Numbered from the stretch's first letter, positions 1 to 8,120 are shown. The stretch: 35,882 nucleotides of DNA from Deinococcus sp. (GCF_018260555.1 NZ_JAGLBB010000031.1:1-35882); one strand, 5' to 3'. Made by a program: numbers and translations. Notes: generated by a model not told the origin, from the sequence alone.

Positions 1-503
<503 letters not shown>

Positions 504-621
504 ATCTTTCCTATGCGTCTCCTCGCCTGACCGCCGTCACCCGGATGGGTGGGGGGCTTTAGCGTGGAGCGCGGTTATATCGCGTTTCTCTCGCTCTTTC
601 ACACTCGCTTGTCATGCATCG

Positions 622-671
<50 letters not shown>

Positions 672-835
672 CACCCCCCGCCCAGCCCACCCTTCACGCT
701 GGCTTTCCAGTCCCCGAATGGTGTTCTGGACGGCAGCCCTGCCCACCCCTCATTGGAGCGGGCGTACAGATTCTGCTGACCGATCCGGCAGGCGCCGCCC
801 GCCCGGTGAGGGCAGCTCCGGTGAAAGGCGCGTGG

Positions 836-841
836 TAGCCT
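836..841 (+). promoter_or_regulatory. -10 element of a leaderless moaDE transcript
   Basis: TAGCCT ends 6 nt before the ATG at 848 and there is no Shine-Dalgarno sequence. This fits the TANNNT-N6/7-start pattern of leaderless deinococcal genes. Confidence 0.55.
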
Positions 842-847
842 CTGACC

Positions 848-1594
848 ATGCAGCTGAATGTGGTGTTTTTTGCCCGCCTGAAGCGGGAAACCGGCGTCGA
901 ATACCTGAGCCTGGAGGTCGCTGAAGGCAGTGACGTGCGCGCCGTCGCACAACTGCTCGAAGCACGGTTCGGGATCAGCCTCGGGGGCTGCATGACCGCC
1001 GTGAACGAGACTTACGCCTCACCGGATACCGTTCTGAGCCCCGGAGCGGAACTGGCCTTCCTGCCTCCGGTGGCCGGCGGTTCCGGCGAACCAACGACGA
1101 CGCCCTCAACCGGTGCCCCCTCAGCCAGTGCTCCGGCAGACGACGGGCCAGCAGGCGACGTGCAGACCCACTGCGAGGTCACCGCCGCTCCCCTGCGACT
1201 GGAGACGGCCGACGCCTTCCTGGTCAAACCCGAGTACGGCGCGCAGGCGTACTTCGTGGGCACCGTCCGCAGTCCCAACAAGGGCCGGACCGTGGAGTTC
1301 ATCGAATACGAGGGGTACGCCCCCATGGCACGCAGGGTCATGCAGGGGGCCGCCGACACTGCCCGCGAGCAGTACGGCGACCTGCGCGTGTTCCTTCAAC
1401 ACCGGGTGGGGCGCCTACTGCCGGGCGAGGCCAGCATCCTGATCGGTGTGGCGAGCCCGCACCGCCGCGCTGCACTGGAAGCCTGCGATTTCCTTATCGA
1501 GCACCTGAAGCTGCACGTTCCAGTCTGGAAACATGAAGCGGACGAGGACAGCCAGCACTGGGTGGACGGGCAGACCGCGCACGAAACGCTGTAA
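848..1594 (+). CDS. moaE: Molybdopterin synthase, MoaD-MoaE fusion
   Basis: Predicted molybdopterin synthase, which adds two sulfurs to cyclic pyranopterin monophosphate to make molybdopterin (cytosolic). Residues 1-78 are a MoaD-like ubiquitin-fold domain ending in PPVAGG, the motif whose terminal Gly carries the thiocarboxylate in free MoaD. A Pro/Ala/Thr-rich linker (about 79-108) leads to a complete MoaE domain (about 110-248) with HRVGRL near 185, ASPHRR near 202 and the catalytic lysine region KLHVPVWKHE (K221, K228). In this fusion the Gly-Gly is internal (G77-G78). Similar fusions (mycobacterial MoaX) are known to be cleaved after this motif; cleavage here is inference. The ATG at 848 is supported by a -10 hexamer 6 nt upstream. 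No other molybdenum-cofactor gene is in the window. Confidence 0.92.
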   Translation: MQLNVVFFARLKRETGVEYLSLEVAEGSDVRAVAQLLEARFGISLGGCMTAVNETYASPDTVLSPGAELAFLPPVAGGSGEPTTTPSTGAPSASAPADDGPAGDVQTHCEVTAAPLRLETADAFLVKPEYGAQAYFVGTVRSPNKGRTVEFIEYEGYAPMARRVMQGAADTAREQYGDLRVFLQHRVGRLLPGEASILIGVASPHRRAALEACDFLIEHLKLHVPVWKHEADEDSQHWVDGQTAHETL

Positions 1595-1716
1595 CCCCAG
1601 GGCTGCAACCACAGGGAGGCTATCAGGGGACGGCGAACAAATCGCACGGCCTGCCGCCTCTTCCGTTCACCACCCACAACGACGCGAACGTGACGGCCAC
1701 CGACACCAGCAGTAAG

Positions 1717-1735
1717 GGGGGCAAGCGGCGCCCCC
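1717..1735 (-). terminator. Possible terminator of ruvC (convergent with moaDE)
   Basis: A GGGGGC / GCCCCC stem (1717-1722 with 1730-1735, 7-nt loop) lies just past the ruvC stop and is followed on the minus strand by TTACTG. The T tract is poor, so termination is uncertain. The rest of the 1595-1743 gap shows nothing else. Confidence 0.35.
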
Positions 1736-1743
1736 GGGACCTT

Positions 1744-2259
1744 TCAGCGGGACCGGACGAGTCCGGCCTGAGCCTGCGCGGTGCGGGTCTGCATGGACGC
1801 GCTCGCCAGGTGCGTCAGGGCCAGGGCCAGGGCGTCGGCGGCGTGGTTGTTGAACAGTTCGCGGATGCCCAGGCTGGCCTTGACCATGTAAATCACCTGC
1901 TCCTTGTCGGCGCGGCCCGTTCCGACCAGGGACTGCTTGACCTGCATGGGGCCGTACTTGTGAACCGGCACGCCTGCCTGCGCGCAGGCCAGCTGCACCA
2001 CCCCGAACGCCTGCCCGACCTTGAAGGCCACGTCCGCCTGACGGCGCAGAATCTGATCCTCGATGGCGACCGCGTCCGGGCGGTACTCCGCGATCAGGCG
2101 GCTGACCTCGGCGTGCAGGTACTGCAGGCGGCGCGGCATGATCCAGGCGCTCTCAGTGGTCAGGCACACGTGATGCAGGTGCCGGGCCTTGCGGACATCT
2201 CCTTCCACCAGCCCCAGGCCGAGGTTGGCGAGTCCGGGGTCAATACCAAGAACGATCAC
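1744..2259 (-). CDS. ruvC: Crossover junction endodeoxyribonuclease RuvC
   Basis: Holliday-junction resolvase, acting with RuvAB in recombinational repair. Numbered from the chosen start, the protein is 171 aa. It opens with MIVLGIDPGL (catalytic D7) and has the second acidic residue in VAIEDQ (E67). Near the C-terminus NNHAADALALAL supplies H139 and D142. Length and spacing fit the family. I chose the GTG at 2259-2257, not an upstream TTG at 2331: the GTG puts D7 at the usual position, TATCCT ends 6 nt before it, and the upstream extension would run through the terminator of the dpp operon. It is a single gene, convergent with moaDE. The C-terminal tail (QTRTAQAQAGLVRSR) is short and variable. 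Confidence 0.93.
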   Translation of the reverse strand: MIVLGIDPGLANLGLGLVEGDVRKARHLHHVCLTTESAWIMPRRLQYLHAEVSRLIAEYRPDAVAIEDQILRRQADVAFKVGQAFGVVQLACAQAGVPVHKYGPMQVKQSLVGTGRADKEQVIYMVKASLGIRELFNNHAADALALALTHLASASMQTRTAQAQAGLVRSR

Positions 2260-2265
2260 GTCCGC

Positions 2266-2271
2266 AGGATA
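2266..2271 (-). promoter_or_regulatory. -10 element of a leaderless ruvC transcript
   Basis: On the minus strand TATCCT lies 6 nt before the GTG start and no Shine-Dalgarno is present. It lies downstream of the dppC terminator, so ruvC is its own transcription unit. Confidence 0.55.
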
Positions 2272-2294
2272 CGCGATGCGGCGCGCCCCGACAG

Positions 2295-2320
2295 GAAAGA
2301 ACCCCCGCAAGGGCGGGGGC
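2295..2320 (-). terminator. Rho-independent terminator of the dppABC operon
   Basis: A perfect 7-bp stem CCCCCGC / GCGGGGG (2302-2308 with 2313-2319) with a 4-nt loop is followed on the minus strand by TTCTTT. It begins 19 bp after the dppC stop codon. Confidence 0.8.
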
Positions 2321-2338
2321 CGGGAGCACAACTGGGCG

Positions 2339-3268
2339 TTACAGGCGGCTCTTGGGGTCGAAGGCGTCGCGCAGACCGTCTCCCAGGAAGTTGAATGACA
2401 GCACCGTCATCAGGATCGCCAGTCCGGGCCAGAACGCCAGGTACGGGTGCTCCAGCACGACCTCGTTGGCGTTGGAGAGCATGTTGCCCCAGGTGCTGAC
2501 CGGCGGCTGGATGCCGAAACCCAGGAACGACAGGGCCGCCTCGCCCAGGATCGCGCCGCCCACGGCCAGGGTGCCGTTCACGATGATCACGGCTACCACG
2601 TTCGGCACGAGGTGACGGAACATGATGCGGGCGTTGCGGGCCCCGAGCGCGCGGGCTGCGTCCACGTACTCCAGGTTCTTGAGTTTCAGGACCTCGCCGC
2701 GCACCAGGCGGGCGGTGCCCATCCAGCCGAAGAACGTGAAGATCCCGATGATGATGAACACGCTGGCGTTCGGCGTCTGGCGCAGCGCCACGAGGGCCGG
2801 GGCGTCACTGGCGAGCAGCAGGGCGCTGAGGGTCAGTAGCAGAGGCAACTCCGGGATGGACAGCATCAGTTCGATAAAGCGGCTGATGACCGTGTCGACC
2901 AGCCCGCCCAGAAAGCCGGACAGCAGGCCCATGACGGTGCCCAGACCGACGCTGAAGATGGCCACGGTGAAGCCCACGATCAAGCTGACGCGACTGCCGT
3001 AGATGATGCGGGACAGCAGGTCGCGGCCCAGGCTGTCCTGGCCCAGCAGGTGCTGCGAACTGGGCGGTGAGTAGATGCCTTCCAGGTCCTGGGTGTTCGG
3101 GTCGTACGGGGCGATCAGCGACGCGAAGATGGCCATCAGGATCAGCGCGACGATGACCATCAGGCTGATCATGGCGGCCTTGTGGCGGCGCAGTCGGCGC
3201 AGGGCGATCTGCATGGTCGAGCGGCTCCTGGCGGGCCGGGTGGCTGGGGTGGGTACAGCGGTGGTCAT
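2339..3268 (-). CDS. dppC: Peptide/nickel-type ABC transporter permease, DppC/OppC family
   Basis: Inner-membrane permease subunit of a family-5 (dipeptide/oligopeptide/nickel) ABC importer, 309 aa. After a short basic N-terminus there is a membrane segment (about 32-54), then the characteristic extracytoplasmic motif with LLGQDSLGRDLLSR, further membrane segments, and the EAA loop EYVDAARALGARN that contacts the ATPase. The C-terminal WGNMLSNA and LGDGLRDAFDPK motifs are typical of DppC. It follows dppB with a 12-bp gap and an AGGA ribosome-binding site, and a strong terminator follows it. Substrate cannot be told from sequence; di/oligopeptides are most likely. No ATPase gene (DppD/DppF) follows. 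Confidence 0.9.
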   Translation of the reverse strand: MTTAVPTPATRPARSRSTMQIALRRLRRHKAAMISLMVIVALILMAIFASLIAPYDPNTQDLEGIYSPPSSQHLLGQDSLGRDLLSRIIYGSRVSLIVGFTVAIFSVGLGTVMGLLSGFLGGLVDTVISRFIELMLSIPELPLLLTLSALLLASDAPALVALRQTPNASVFIIIGIFTFFGWMGTARLVRGEVLKLKNLEYVDAARALGARNARIMFRHLVPNVVAVIIVNGTLAVGGAILGEAALSFLGFGIQPPVSTWGNMLSNANEVVLEHPYLAFWPGLAILMTVLSFNFLGDGLRDAFDPKSRL

Positions 3269-3280
3269 GGCAGCCGTCCT

Positions 3281-4276
3281 TTAGGAGTACCGGATCCGGG
3301 GATCGACGAGGGCGTAGGCGAGGTCGGTCAGCAGCTGGAACACCACGGTCAGCACGGCCAGCATCATCAGGCAGACCATGACCACGTTGAAGTCCTTGGT
3401 GACCAGCGCGTCCAGAATGGCCTTGCCCATGCCCGGCCAGGAGAACACGGTCTCCGTGATGACGGCCCCGCCGAACAGGCCCGGGATGCTCAGGCCCATG
3501 AGGGTCACGATGGGCGTCACGGCGTTGCGCAGGGCGTGCTTGTACAGCACCCGGCGGTCCGCCAGTCCCTTGGCGCGCGCGGTGCGCACGTAGTCCTGCG
3601 TGAGGGTTTCAAGCATGTTGGCGCGCATGAAGCGCATGGTCACGGCAATCTCGCGCAGCATCAGGACCATCAGCGGCAGCAGCAGGTACTTCAGGCGGTC
3701 GAGTGTCACCGCCCACCAGCCGGCCTCTGCGGGCATGTCGCCGCCCAGACCGCCGGGCGGCAGGGACAGCAGCCCGCCCGTCAGCTGCGGCAGGGAAATG
3801 GCGAAGAAATACAGGGCCAGCGCACCCACCCAGAACACCGGGGCGCTGACCGCCACGAACGCGAAGAAGGTCAGCAGGTAATCCAGCACCGAGTACTGCC
3901 GCACCGCACTGAAAATGCCCAGCGGCACGGCGATCAGGGTGCTGATCACCAGGGCGGGCACGGTCAGCAGCAGCGTGTTCGGCAGGCGGTTCTGGAAGAT
4001 GTACTCCAGCGCGGGAATCCCGAAGTCCTGCGAGTACCCGAAGTTCCCGGTCACGGCCTGCTGCAACCAGAAGAAGTAGCGGGTGATCCAGGGCTGGTCC
4101 AGGCCGTACGCGGCGCGCAGGCGGGCAATGTCCTCGGGGGTGATGTTGCTGTTCCCAAACACCATCTGATCGACCGGGTCGCCGGGTTGCAGGGCGGTCA
4201 GACCAAAAATCACCAGGCTGATCACCAGCAGCAGCGGAATCATCTGAATCACTCGTCGTAGTGCGTAGGTTCCCAT
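3281..4276 (-). CDS. dppB: Peptide/nickel-type ABC transporter permease, DppB/OppB family
   Basis: Second permease of the same importer, 331 aa. It starts MGTYALRRVIQMIPLLLVISLVIF, the usual DppB opening with the first membrane helix, then has the LQPGDPVDQM motif and a YGLDQPW region before the main transmembrane bundle. The EAA loop is DYVRTARAKGLADRRV. The C-terminus ends ALVDPRIRYS, again family-typical. Start ATG is preceded by GGAG. It sits between dppA (102-bp gap containing a hairpin) and dppC. Confidence 0.9.
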   Translation of the reverse strand: MGTYALRRVIQMIPLLLVISLVIFGLTALQPGDPVDQMVFGNSNITPEDIARLRAAYGLDQPWITRYFFWLQQAVTGNFGYSQDFGIPALEYIFQNRLPNTLLLTVPALVISTLIAVPLGIFSAVRQYSVLDYLLTFFAFVAVSAPVFWVGALALYFFAISLPQLTGGLLSLPPGGLGGDMPAEAGWWAVTLDRLKYLLLPLMVLMLREIAVTMRFMRANMLETLTQDYVRTARAKGLADRRVLYKHALRNAVTPIVTLMGLSIPGLFGGAVITETVFSWPGMGKAILDALVTKDFNVVMVCLMMLAVLTVVFQLLTDLAYALVDPRIRYS

Positions 4277-4298
4277 GTTCGAACTCCTGACAAACGGG

Positions 4299-4332
4299 GC
4301 GGGAGGGAAAGCGTGTGTGCCTTCCCTCCCGC
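4299..4332 (-). promoter_or_regulatory. Intra-operon stem-loop between dppA and dppB
   Basis: A perfect 11-bp inverted repeat, GCGGGAGGGAA / TTCCCTCCCGC (4299-4309 with 4322-4332, 12-nt loop). No good T tract follows on the minus strand, so it is more likely an mRNA-stabilising or partial-termination hairpin. Such hairpins commonly allow more binding protein than permease to be made. Confidence 0.65.
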
Positions 4333-4378
4333 GCCAGGTGCCGGGCGGTCCACGTGCAGTGGCCCCGCCCGCTGGCGT

Positions 4379-6136
4379 TTATTTCTGCTTGTATTCCTCG
4401 ACGGCGCCCTTGCTGGCCCAGCCGATCTTGGCGGCGTTCCAGCTGGGGTACTGCGTGTAGGCGCTGAAGGTGTAGTTCACGAGTCCCGGAACCTTGGTGT
4501 AGGTGTTCACGCGGAAGTACAGCGGCAGCGAGGGAACCTCGGCGTTCCAGATGGTCTGCATCCGGTCGAACAGCTTGATGCGGTCGGCCTGGTTGAATTC
4601 AGTCTTGGCCTGAGTCTGCAGCTTACTGAACTCGGCGTTGTTCCAGCCGGAGTTGTTCTGTCCCGAGTAGCCGTTCGCGGCGGTAGGAATACCGGACGCC
4701 TTGAACAGGTTGCCTTCCTCGAAGATGGGGTTGTTGGACCAGGCGTACATGGCCATGTCCCACTTGCCAGTTTCACCTTTACTCAGGAAGTCCGGCCCAA
4801 AGATCACGCTGGAGGGGTAGTTCTGAATGTTGACCTGCACGCCCACGGCCTTCCACTGGGACTGCAGGATCTGCTGCACGCGCTCGCGGGTGGTGTTGCC
4901 GGCGGTCGTGGAGAAGTTCAGGGTGAGTTTCTTGCCGCCCTTCTGCAGGATGCCGTCACTGCCGGGCGTCCAGCCGACCGCGGTGAACAGGGCCTTGGCC
5001 TTGGACGGGCTGTAGTTGTAGTCGTTGACGTCTTTCTTGTACAGCTTACTGATCGGCCCGATCCAGCTGTTCGAGACGGCCTGACGGCCCTGGAACAGCG
5101 CCTTGGTCAGCGCGTCACGGTCAATGGCGTACAGCAGCCCCTGACGCATGCGGGGATCGTCGAGGTCCAGGTCCTTGGAACGCTGGCCGCGCGTGTTGAT
5201 GTCGATGTGCTCCCAGACGGCGCCGGGCACGAAGTAGGTCTTGAACTTCCCGCGTTCGCTGCGGGCCAGATCCACGCCCTGGTCGAAGGTCAGACCCACG
5301 GTGCCGAGGGCGTCGAGCTGGCCGGACAGGATGTTGACTTTCAGGGTGTTGGTGTTCGGGATGAAGCGGTACGTGACGGTCTTGACGTAGTTGTCGAGGT
5401 TCTTCGGCTGGCCCCAGTAGTTGGTGTTGCGGGTCAGGGTCAGGCTGTTCCCACTGCGCCACGCGGTGGGCTTGAAGGGCCCGGCCACGACCTTGGGCAG
5501 GTTACGGGCGGTGGTGTACGCCGAGAGGAACTTCTTCCACTCCTCGCTGGTGACCTTGGCGTCTTTCTCGTTCTTGGTCTTGGCGTCGAAGGCGTTCCAC
5601 GCGGCGCCCATGACGTGACTGGGGGCCAGACCGGGGCTGGTCTGGTCCGCGAACAGGTACGGCGGCTCGTAGGTGATGGTGAAGGTGTCGGTGTCGGCGG
5701 CCGTGATCTTGGCGCGGTTCCAGGGTTCACGGTCGGGCACAGGCACGCGGTCGTCGTTCTCCAGTTTCAGCCAGAACTGAAAGTCCGCGACCTTGATGGG
5801 CGTGCCGTCGCTCCACTTGGCGTCCTTGCGGATGGTGTACGTGACGCTGTTGCGGACCACATCGCCCTTGGCGTCCTTGACGATCTTGTAGTCGCCGTTG
5901 GCGATGCTGGGCACGCGGGTGGCGATGTCGGCGCTGGCCTCACCGTTATCATCGAGCTGGATCAGACTGGCACCCAGGTACCCGTTGATCTCGCTGGTGA
6001 TAGAGAGGTTGTTGGTGTTCCAGGGATCATAGATGTTCGGCGGCTCCTGCGAGGTACCCACCACGAGGCTGTTGTTCGCAGGCCCGGCGAGCGCGCCGCC
6101 GAGCAGAAATACGGTAAGGGCAAAGGTCTTCTTCAT
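4379..6136 (-). CDS. dppA: Peptide-type ABC transporter substrate-binding protein (SBP family 5)
   Basis: Extracytoplasmic solute-binding protein for the DppBC permease, 585 aa. The N-terminus MKKTFALTVFLLGGALAGPA is a signal peptide; there is no lipobox cysteine near the cleavage region, so a soluble or otherwise retained protein is likely rather than a lipoprotein. The mature part has the SBP_bac_5 pattern: VVGTSQEPPN, then YTIRKDAKWSDGTP and later DPRMRQGLLYAIDRDAL. The C-terminus (APKIGWASKGAVEEYKQK-like end) matches family lengths. A GGGAGG ribosome-binding site and a good promoter upstream (6197-6224) support the ATG at 6136. Ligand unknown; peptide is the default inference. Confidence 0.9.
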   Translation of the reverse strand: MKKTFALTVFLLGGALAGPANNSLVVGTSQEPPNIYDPWNTNNLSITSEINGYLGASLIQLDDNGEASADIATRVPSIANGDYKIVKDAKGDVVRNSVTYTIRKDAKWSDGTPIKVADFQFWLKLENDDRVPVPDREPWNRAKITAADTDTFTITYEPPYLFADQTSPGLAPSHVMGAAWNAFDAKTKNEKDAKVTSEEWKKFLSAYTTARNLPKVVAGPFKPTAWRSGNSLTLTRNTNYWGQPKNLDNYVKTVTYRFIPNTNTLKVNILSGQLDALGTVGLTFDQGVDLARSERGKFKTYFVPGAVWEHIDINTRGQRSKDLDLDDPRMRQGLLYAIDRDALTKALFQGRQAVSNSWIGPISKLYKKDVNDYNYSPSKAKALFTAVGWTPGSDGILQKGGKKLTLNFSTTAGNTTRERVQQILQSQWKAVGVQVNIQNYPSSVIFGPDFLSKGETGKWDMAMYAWSNNPIFEEGNLFKASGIPTAANGYSGQNNSGWNNAEFSKLQTQAKTEFNQADRIKLFDRMQTIWNAEVPSLPLYFRVNTYTKVPGLVNYTFSAYTQYPSWNAAKIGWASKGAVEEYKQK

Positions 6137-6196
6137 AACTAGCCTCCCTGGACTCCAGGCTGATGGTGCTGCCCCTTGCCTTGAATGATGAGCGTC

Positions 6197-6224
6197 AGTA
6201 TAGAGCTCATTAAAGCTGAGTCAA
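6197..6224 (-). promoter_or_regulatory. Promoter of the dppABC operon
   Basis: On the minus strand TTGACT (6224-6219), 16-nt spacer, TATACT (6202-6197). Predicted start is near 6190, about 54 nt before the dppA ATG, leaving room for the GGGAGG ribosome-binding site. This contrasts with the leaderless single genes nearby. Confidence 0.75.
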
Positions 6225-6297
6225 GAGAACTTTTTCCCGTTGCGTTTGCGTGAACGCATTGACCTGCTCCTCTCGGCCCTTACACCTAGGCACAGAC

Positions 6298-6336
6298 AGG
6301 CGAACAACCCGAACCAACGGAGGATTCGGGTCGCCT
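6298..6336. repeat. Interrupted inverted repeat upstream of the dpp promoter
   Basis: AGGCGA and CCCGAA (6298-6303, 6308-6313) are complementary to TTCGGG and TCGCCT (6325-6330, 6331-6336), making a 12-bp stem with a small bulge and an 11-nt loop. It lies between the erpA 3' region and the dpp promoter. Function unknown: terminator without T tract, operator, or repeat relic. Confidence 0.45.
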
Positions 6337-6376
6337 GACCTTCAGGATATTCAGTACGGTGGGTCGGTGTGGGGGT

Positions 6377-6501
6377 TAAGTACGTTGAAGCTAACATTGC
6401 GAGATTCCGGGAAAGCGCCGGAACCTCTCCATTCCCGCTCCAACGTACTTTCTTCTGCTACGCGCTCCGCGCGGTTTATCTACAAGATAAACGCAGTGTA
6501 C

Positions 6502-6504
<3 letters not shown>
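6377..6504. repeat. Nested inverted-repeat element with TAAGTAC ends
   Basis: A 128-bp segment bounded by TAAGTAC (6377-6383) and GTACTTA (6498-6504). Inside it are a perfect 10-bp pair AAGTACGTTG / CAACGTACTT (6378-6387 with 6441-6450), a TTCCGG-N7-CCGGAA hairpin (6405-6423), CGCGC-N3-GCGCG (6461-6473) and GTTTATC-N5-GATAAAC (6474-6492). The right end overlaps the erpA stop codon. It looks like a miniature non-coding repeat; it may also end erpA transcription. Only one copy is in the window. Confidence 0.55.
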
Positions 6505-6924
<420 letters not shown>

Positions 6925-6930
6925 GCGTGA

Positions 6931-6936
6931 AGCGTA
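6931..6936 (-). promoter_or_regulatory. -10 element of a leaderless erpA transcript
   Basis: On the minus strand TACGCT is 6 nt before the ATG; no ribosome-binding site. A CAGGCA / TGCCTG inverted repeat around an A-rich loop lies just upstream (about 6946-6966) and could be an operator. Confidence 0.5.
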
Positions 6937-6975
6937 CTACCATTCAGGCAATAAAAAAGTGCCTGGAAAGCAAAT

Positions 6976-7144
6976 CACACCGACTCCGGTAAGGTGGTGC
7001 GCTAGAACCGTTCCATCTGAGTGGACTCGCAGAGCTGCGCCGCCCAGCGAGCAGCAGAAGCGAGCAGCAGAATGGCGGTTTGCGCGCATTGGGTGGCAAA
7101 TCCGGTGATGGTGTAGGGGCCAGCGAAACAGACAGCAGTCCGTA
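6976..7144 (+). repeat. Dispersed repeat, family 2, long copy
   Basis: Starts with a degenerate ACCGACTCCGGT, followed by GAACCGTTCCATC, and ends GAAACAGACAGCAGTCCGTA. The same start, middle and end motifs occur at 7971-8106 and 27699-27837. This copy is longer (169 bp) and contains a perfect 13-bp tandem duplication, AGCGAGCAGCAGA twice (7046-7071). It fills the gap between divergent erpA and the 83-aa gene. Alignment was by eye; borders are approximate. Confidence 0.55.
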
Positions 7145-7170
7145 GAAGTGTCCGCCCCGTGGCCTATGCA

Positions 7171-7186
7171 AGCAGGCGTGCCTGCT
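7171..7186. promoter_or_regulatory. Compact inverted repeat upstream of the 83-aa gene
   Basis: AGCAGGC-GT-GCCTGCT, 16 bp, centred about 40 bp before the -10 (7219-7224) of the downstream gene. Position and symmetry suit a dimeric regulator site; no known consensus is recognised. Confidence 0.35.
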
Positions 7187-7218
7187 ACGCCGCTTACATT
7201 CCTTGAGCGCCTCGCTGT

Positions 7219-7224
7219 TAAGAT
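7219..7224 (+). promoter_or_regulatory. -10 element of the 83-aa gene (leaderless type)
   Basis: TAAGAT ends 6 nt before the ATG at 7231. The intervening GGAGTC resembles a ribosome-binding site, but if transcription starts 6-7 nt after the -10 it would not be in the mRNA. Confidence 0.5.
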
Positions 7225-7230
7225 GGAGTC

Positions 7231-7482
7231 ATGACGAACCCGTATGCCGAGTGGTTCGAGCAGCTCCGCAGCGAGTACGGCGAGCAGCTCCGCACCATGC
7301 CCCTTCCGGATGGACTGCCGGAGCACCTGCGGACCCTGATCAGCTCGAACGACGAAGATGCCATTCAGTTCATGGTCAAACTGGCCTGGCAGTTCGGGGC
7401 TCAGGTCGGGTACGCTGCCGGAACCCGACAGGGCGACACGCCCGCCGCGGACATCCCCAATACACCCCGCGTGCAGGCCTGA
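7231..7482 (+). CDS. Small hypothetical acidic protein (83 aa)
   Basis: I do not recognise a family. The protein is 83 aa, soluble, without membrane segments or cysteines. It starts MTNPYAEWFEQLRSEYGEQL, probably two amphipathic helices, and has a polar C-terminal tail from about residue 65 (GTRQGDTPAADIP). It is probably real: it has a leaderless-type -10 at the right distance, codon use like the neighbouring genes, and a good terminator 32 bp after the stop. It is monocistronic. No function can be inferred from the neighbours. Confidence 0.75.
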   Translation: MTNPYAEWFEQLRSEYGEQLRTMPLPDGLPEHLRTLISSNDEDAIQFMVKLAWQFGAQVGYAAGTRQGDTPAADIPNTPRVQA

Positions 7483-7513
7483 TACCAGCCGGGAATCAGC
7501 GCGTTCACGTTTC

Positions 7514-7544
7514 ACGCCGCCTCCTGATCGGGGCGGCGTTGTTG
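7514..7544 (+). terminator. Terminator of the 83-aa gene
   Basis: Perfect 8-bp stem ACGCCGCC / GGCGGCGT (7514-7521 with 7532-7539), 10-nt loop, followed by TGTTG. The T tract is modest. Confidence 0.6.
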
Positions 7545-7562
7545 ATGCCGTCACCCCCCTGG

Positions 7563-7760
7563 TCAGTGCAGTCCGGACCTGGGGGCACTCCAGCAACCCG
7601 GCTGCGGGTCCGGGTCAGGCAACAGTCCGCGCGCGATCAGTTCGAGCAGGGTGTCACGGGCCAGTTCTGCCAGGGTCTCGGCAGGGGCGTCAGCGGGCGG
7701 CAGGCCAGCCAGCCCCAGCTGACGAGCACGCAGACTCAGGTGGCGGGCCAGTTGATCCAT
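7563..7760 (-). CDS. Possible small helical protein (65 aa)
   Basis: The ORF starts MDQLARHLSLRARQLGL, has a Pro/Ala linker, then a second helix with TLAELARDTLLELIARGLL, and ends in a Pro-rich tail with one cysteine. Heptad-like leucines suggest two amphipathic helices. I do not recognise it. Support is weak: no Shine-Dalgarno and no TANNNT at 6-7 nt. An alternative ATG three codons upstream (7769) is no better. The amino-acid pattern is more protein-like than the other short ORFs nearby, so I keep it at low confidence. Confidence 0.35.
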   Translation of the reverse strand: MDQLARHLSLRARQLGLAGLPPADAPAETLAELARDTLLELIARGLLPDPDPQPGCWSAPRSGLH

Positions 7761-7832
7761 GCGGCCCATTCAAGCACGGGTTCAAGCACAGGGCCGGGGC
7801 TCATACAACGCCCGTATCAGCAGGCCCCTCTC

Positions 7833-7969
7833 ATACGGACTGCCGCTCTATTCCACCACAGTCGGGAAAGCGCCGTCTGCGGCTCCATACCGCGAAGGGG
7901 CGTCTGCTGTTCCTCCTCGCGTCCGCTCGGATTGATTCAGAACTTCACCGAATCAATCGGAATCCGTAT
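7833..7969 (+). repeat. Dispersed palindromic repeat, family 1, copy A
   Basis: 137 bp bounded by ATACGGA and TCCGTAT. Contains TTCCACCACAG, GAAAGCGCC, CGTCTG, TCCTCCTCGCGTCCG and an inner hairpin GATTGATTC / GAATCAATC near the right end. It is nearly identical along its length to copy D (12934-13068, opposite strand) and similar to copy C (11313-11449). It has no coding capacity. Deinococcus genomes are known to carry 'SNR' small non-coding repeats of this size. Confidence 0.85.
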
Positions 7970-7970
7970 C

Positions 7971-8106
7971 ATACGGACTTGGCCGGACCGTTGTTGCAAG
8001 CCATTCTATCCGGGCAGACGCGAGGAGGAGCAGAGAGGACTCCAGGCGTGGAGTTGGCAACCCGGTATTGTCCCGGGTTATGAACGGAACAGACGGCAGT
8101 TCGTAT
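7971..8106 (+). repeat. Dispersed repeat, family 2, next to copy A
   Basis: 136 bp from ATACGGACTT to AGTTCGTAT, one base after the end of family-1 copy A. Contains GACCGTTG, GCGAGGAGGAGCAGAG, GGCGTGGAGTTG, a CAACCCGG-N6-CCGGGTT-type hairpin and ATGAACGGAACAGACGGCAG. In reverse orientation its right end and Cys-rich centre resemble family 1, so the two families are related. It lies just before the terminator of the cytochrome bc operon. Confidence 0.65.
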
Positions 8107-8120
8107 GACCGCGCCAGCCA

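Noticed and set aside
2260..2331. Longer RuvC start at a TTG
   Set aside because: It would include the dpp terminator and shift catalytic D7 to residue 31.
4313..6142. A 609-codon open frame on the plus strand
   Set aside because: Antisense of dppA, which has a signal peptide, family motifs, ribosome-binding site and promoter.
7833..8106. Insertion sequence
   Set aside because: The repeats have inverted ends but are too short for a transposase, and no transposase gene is in the window. They are kept as non-coding repeats.
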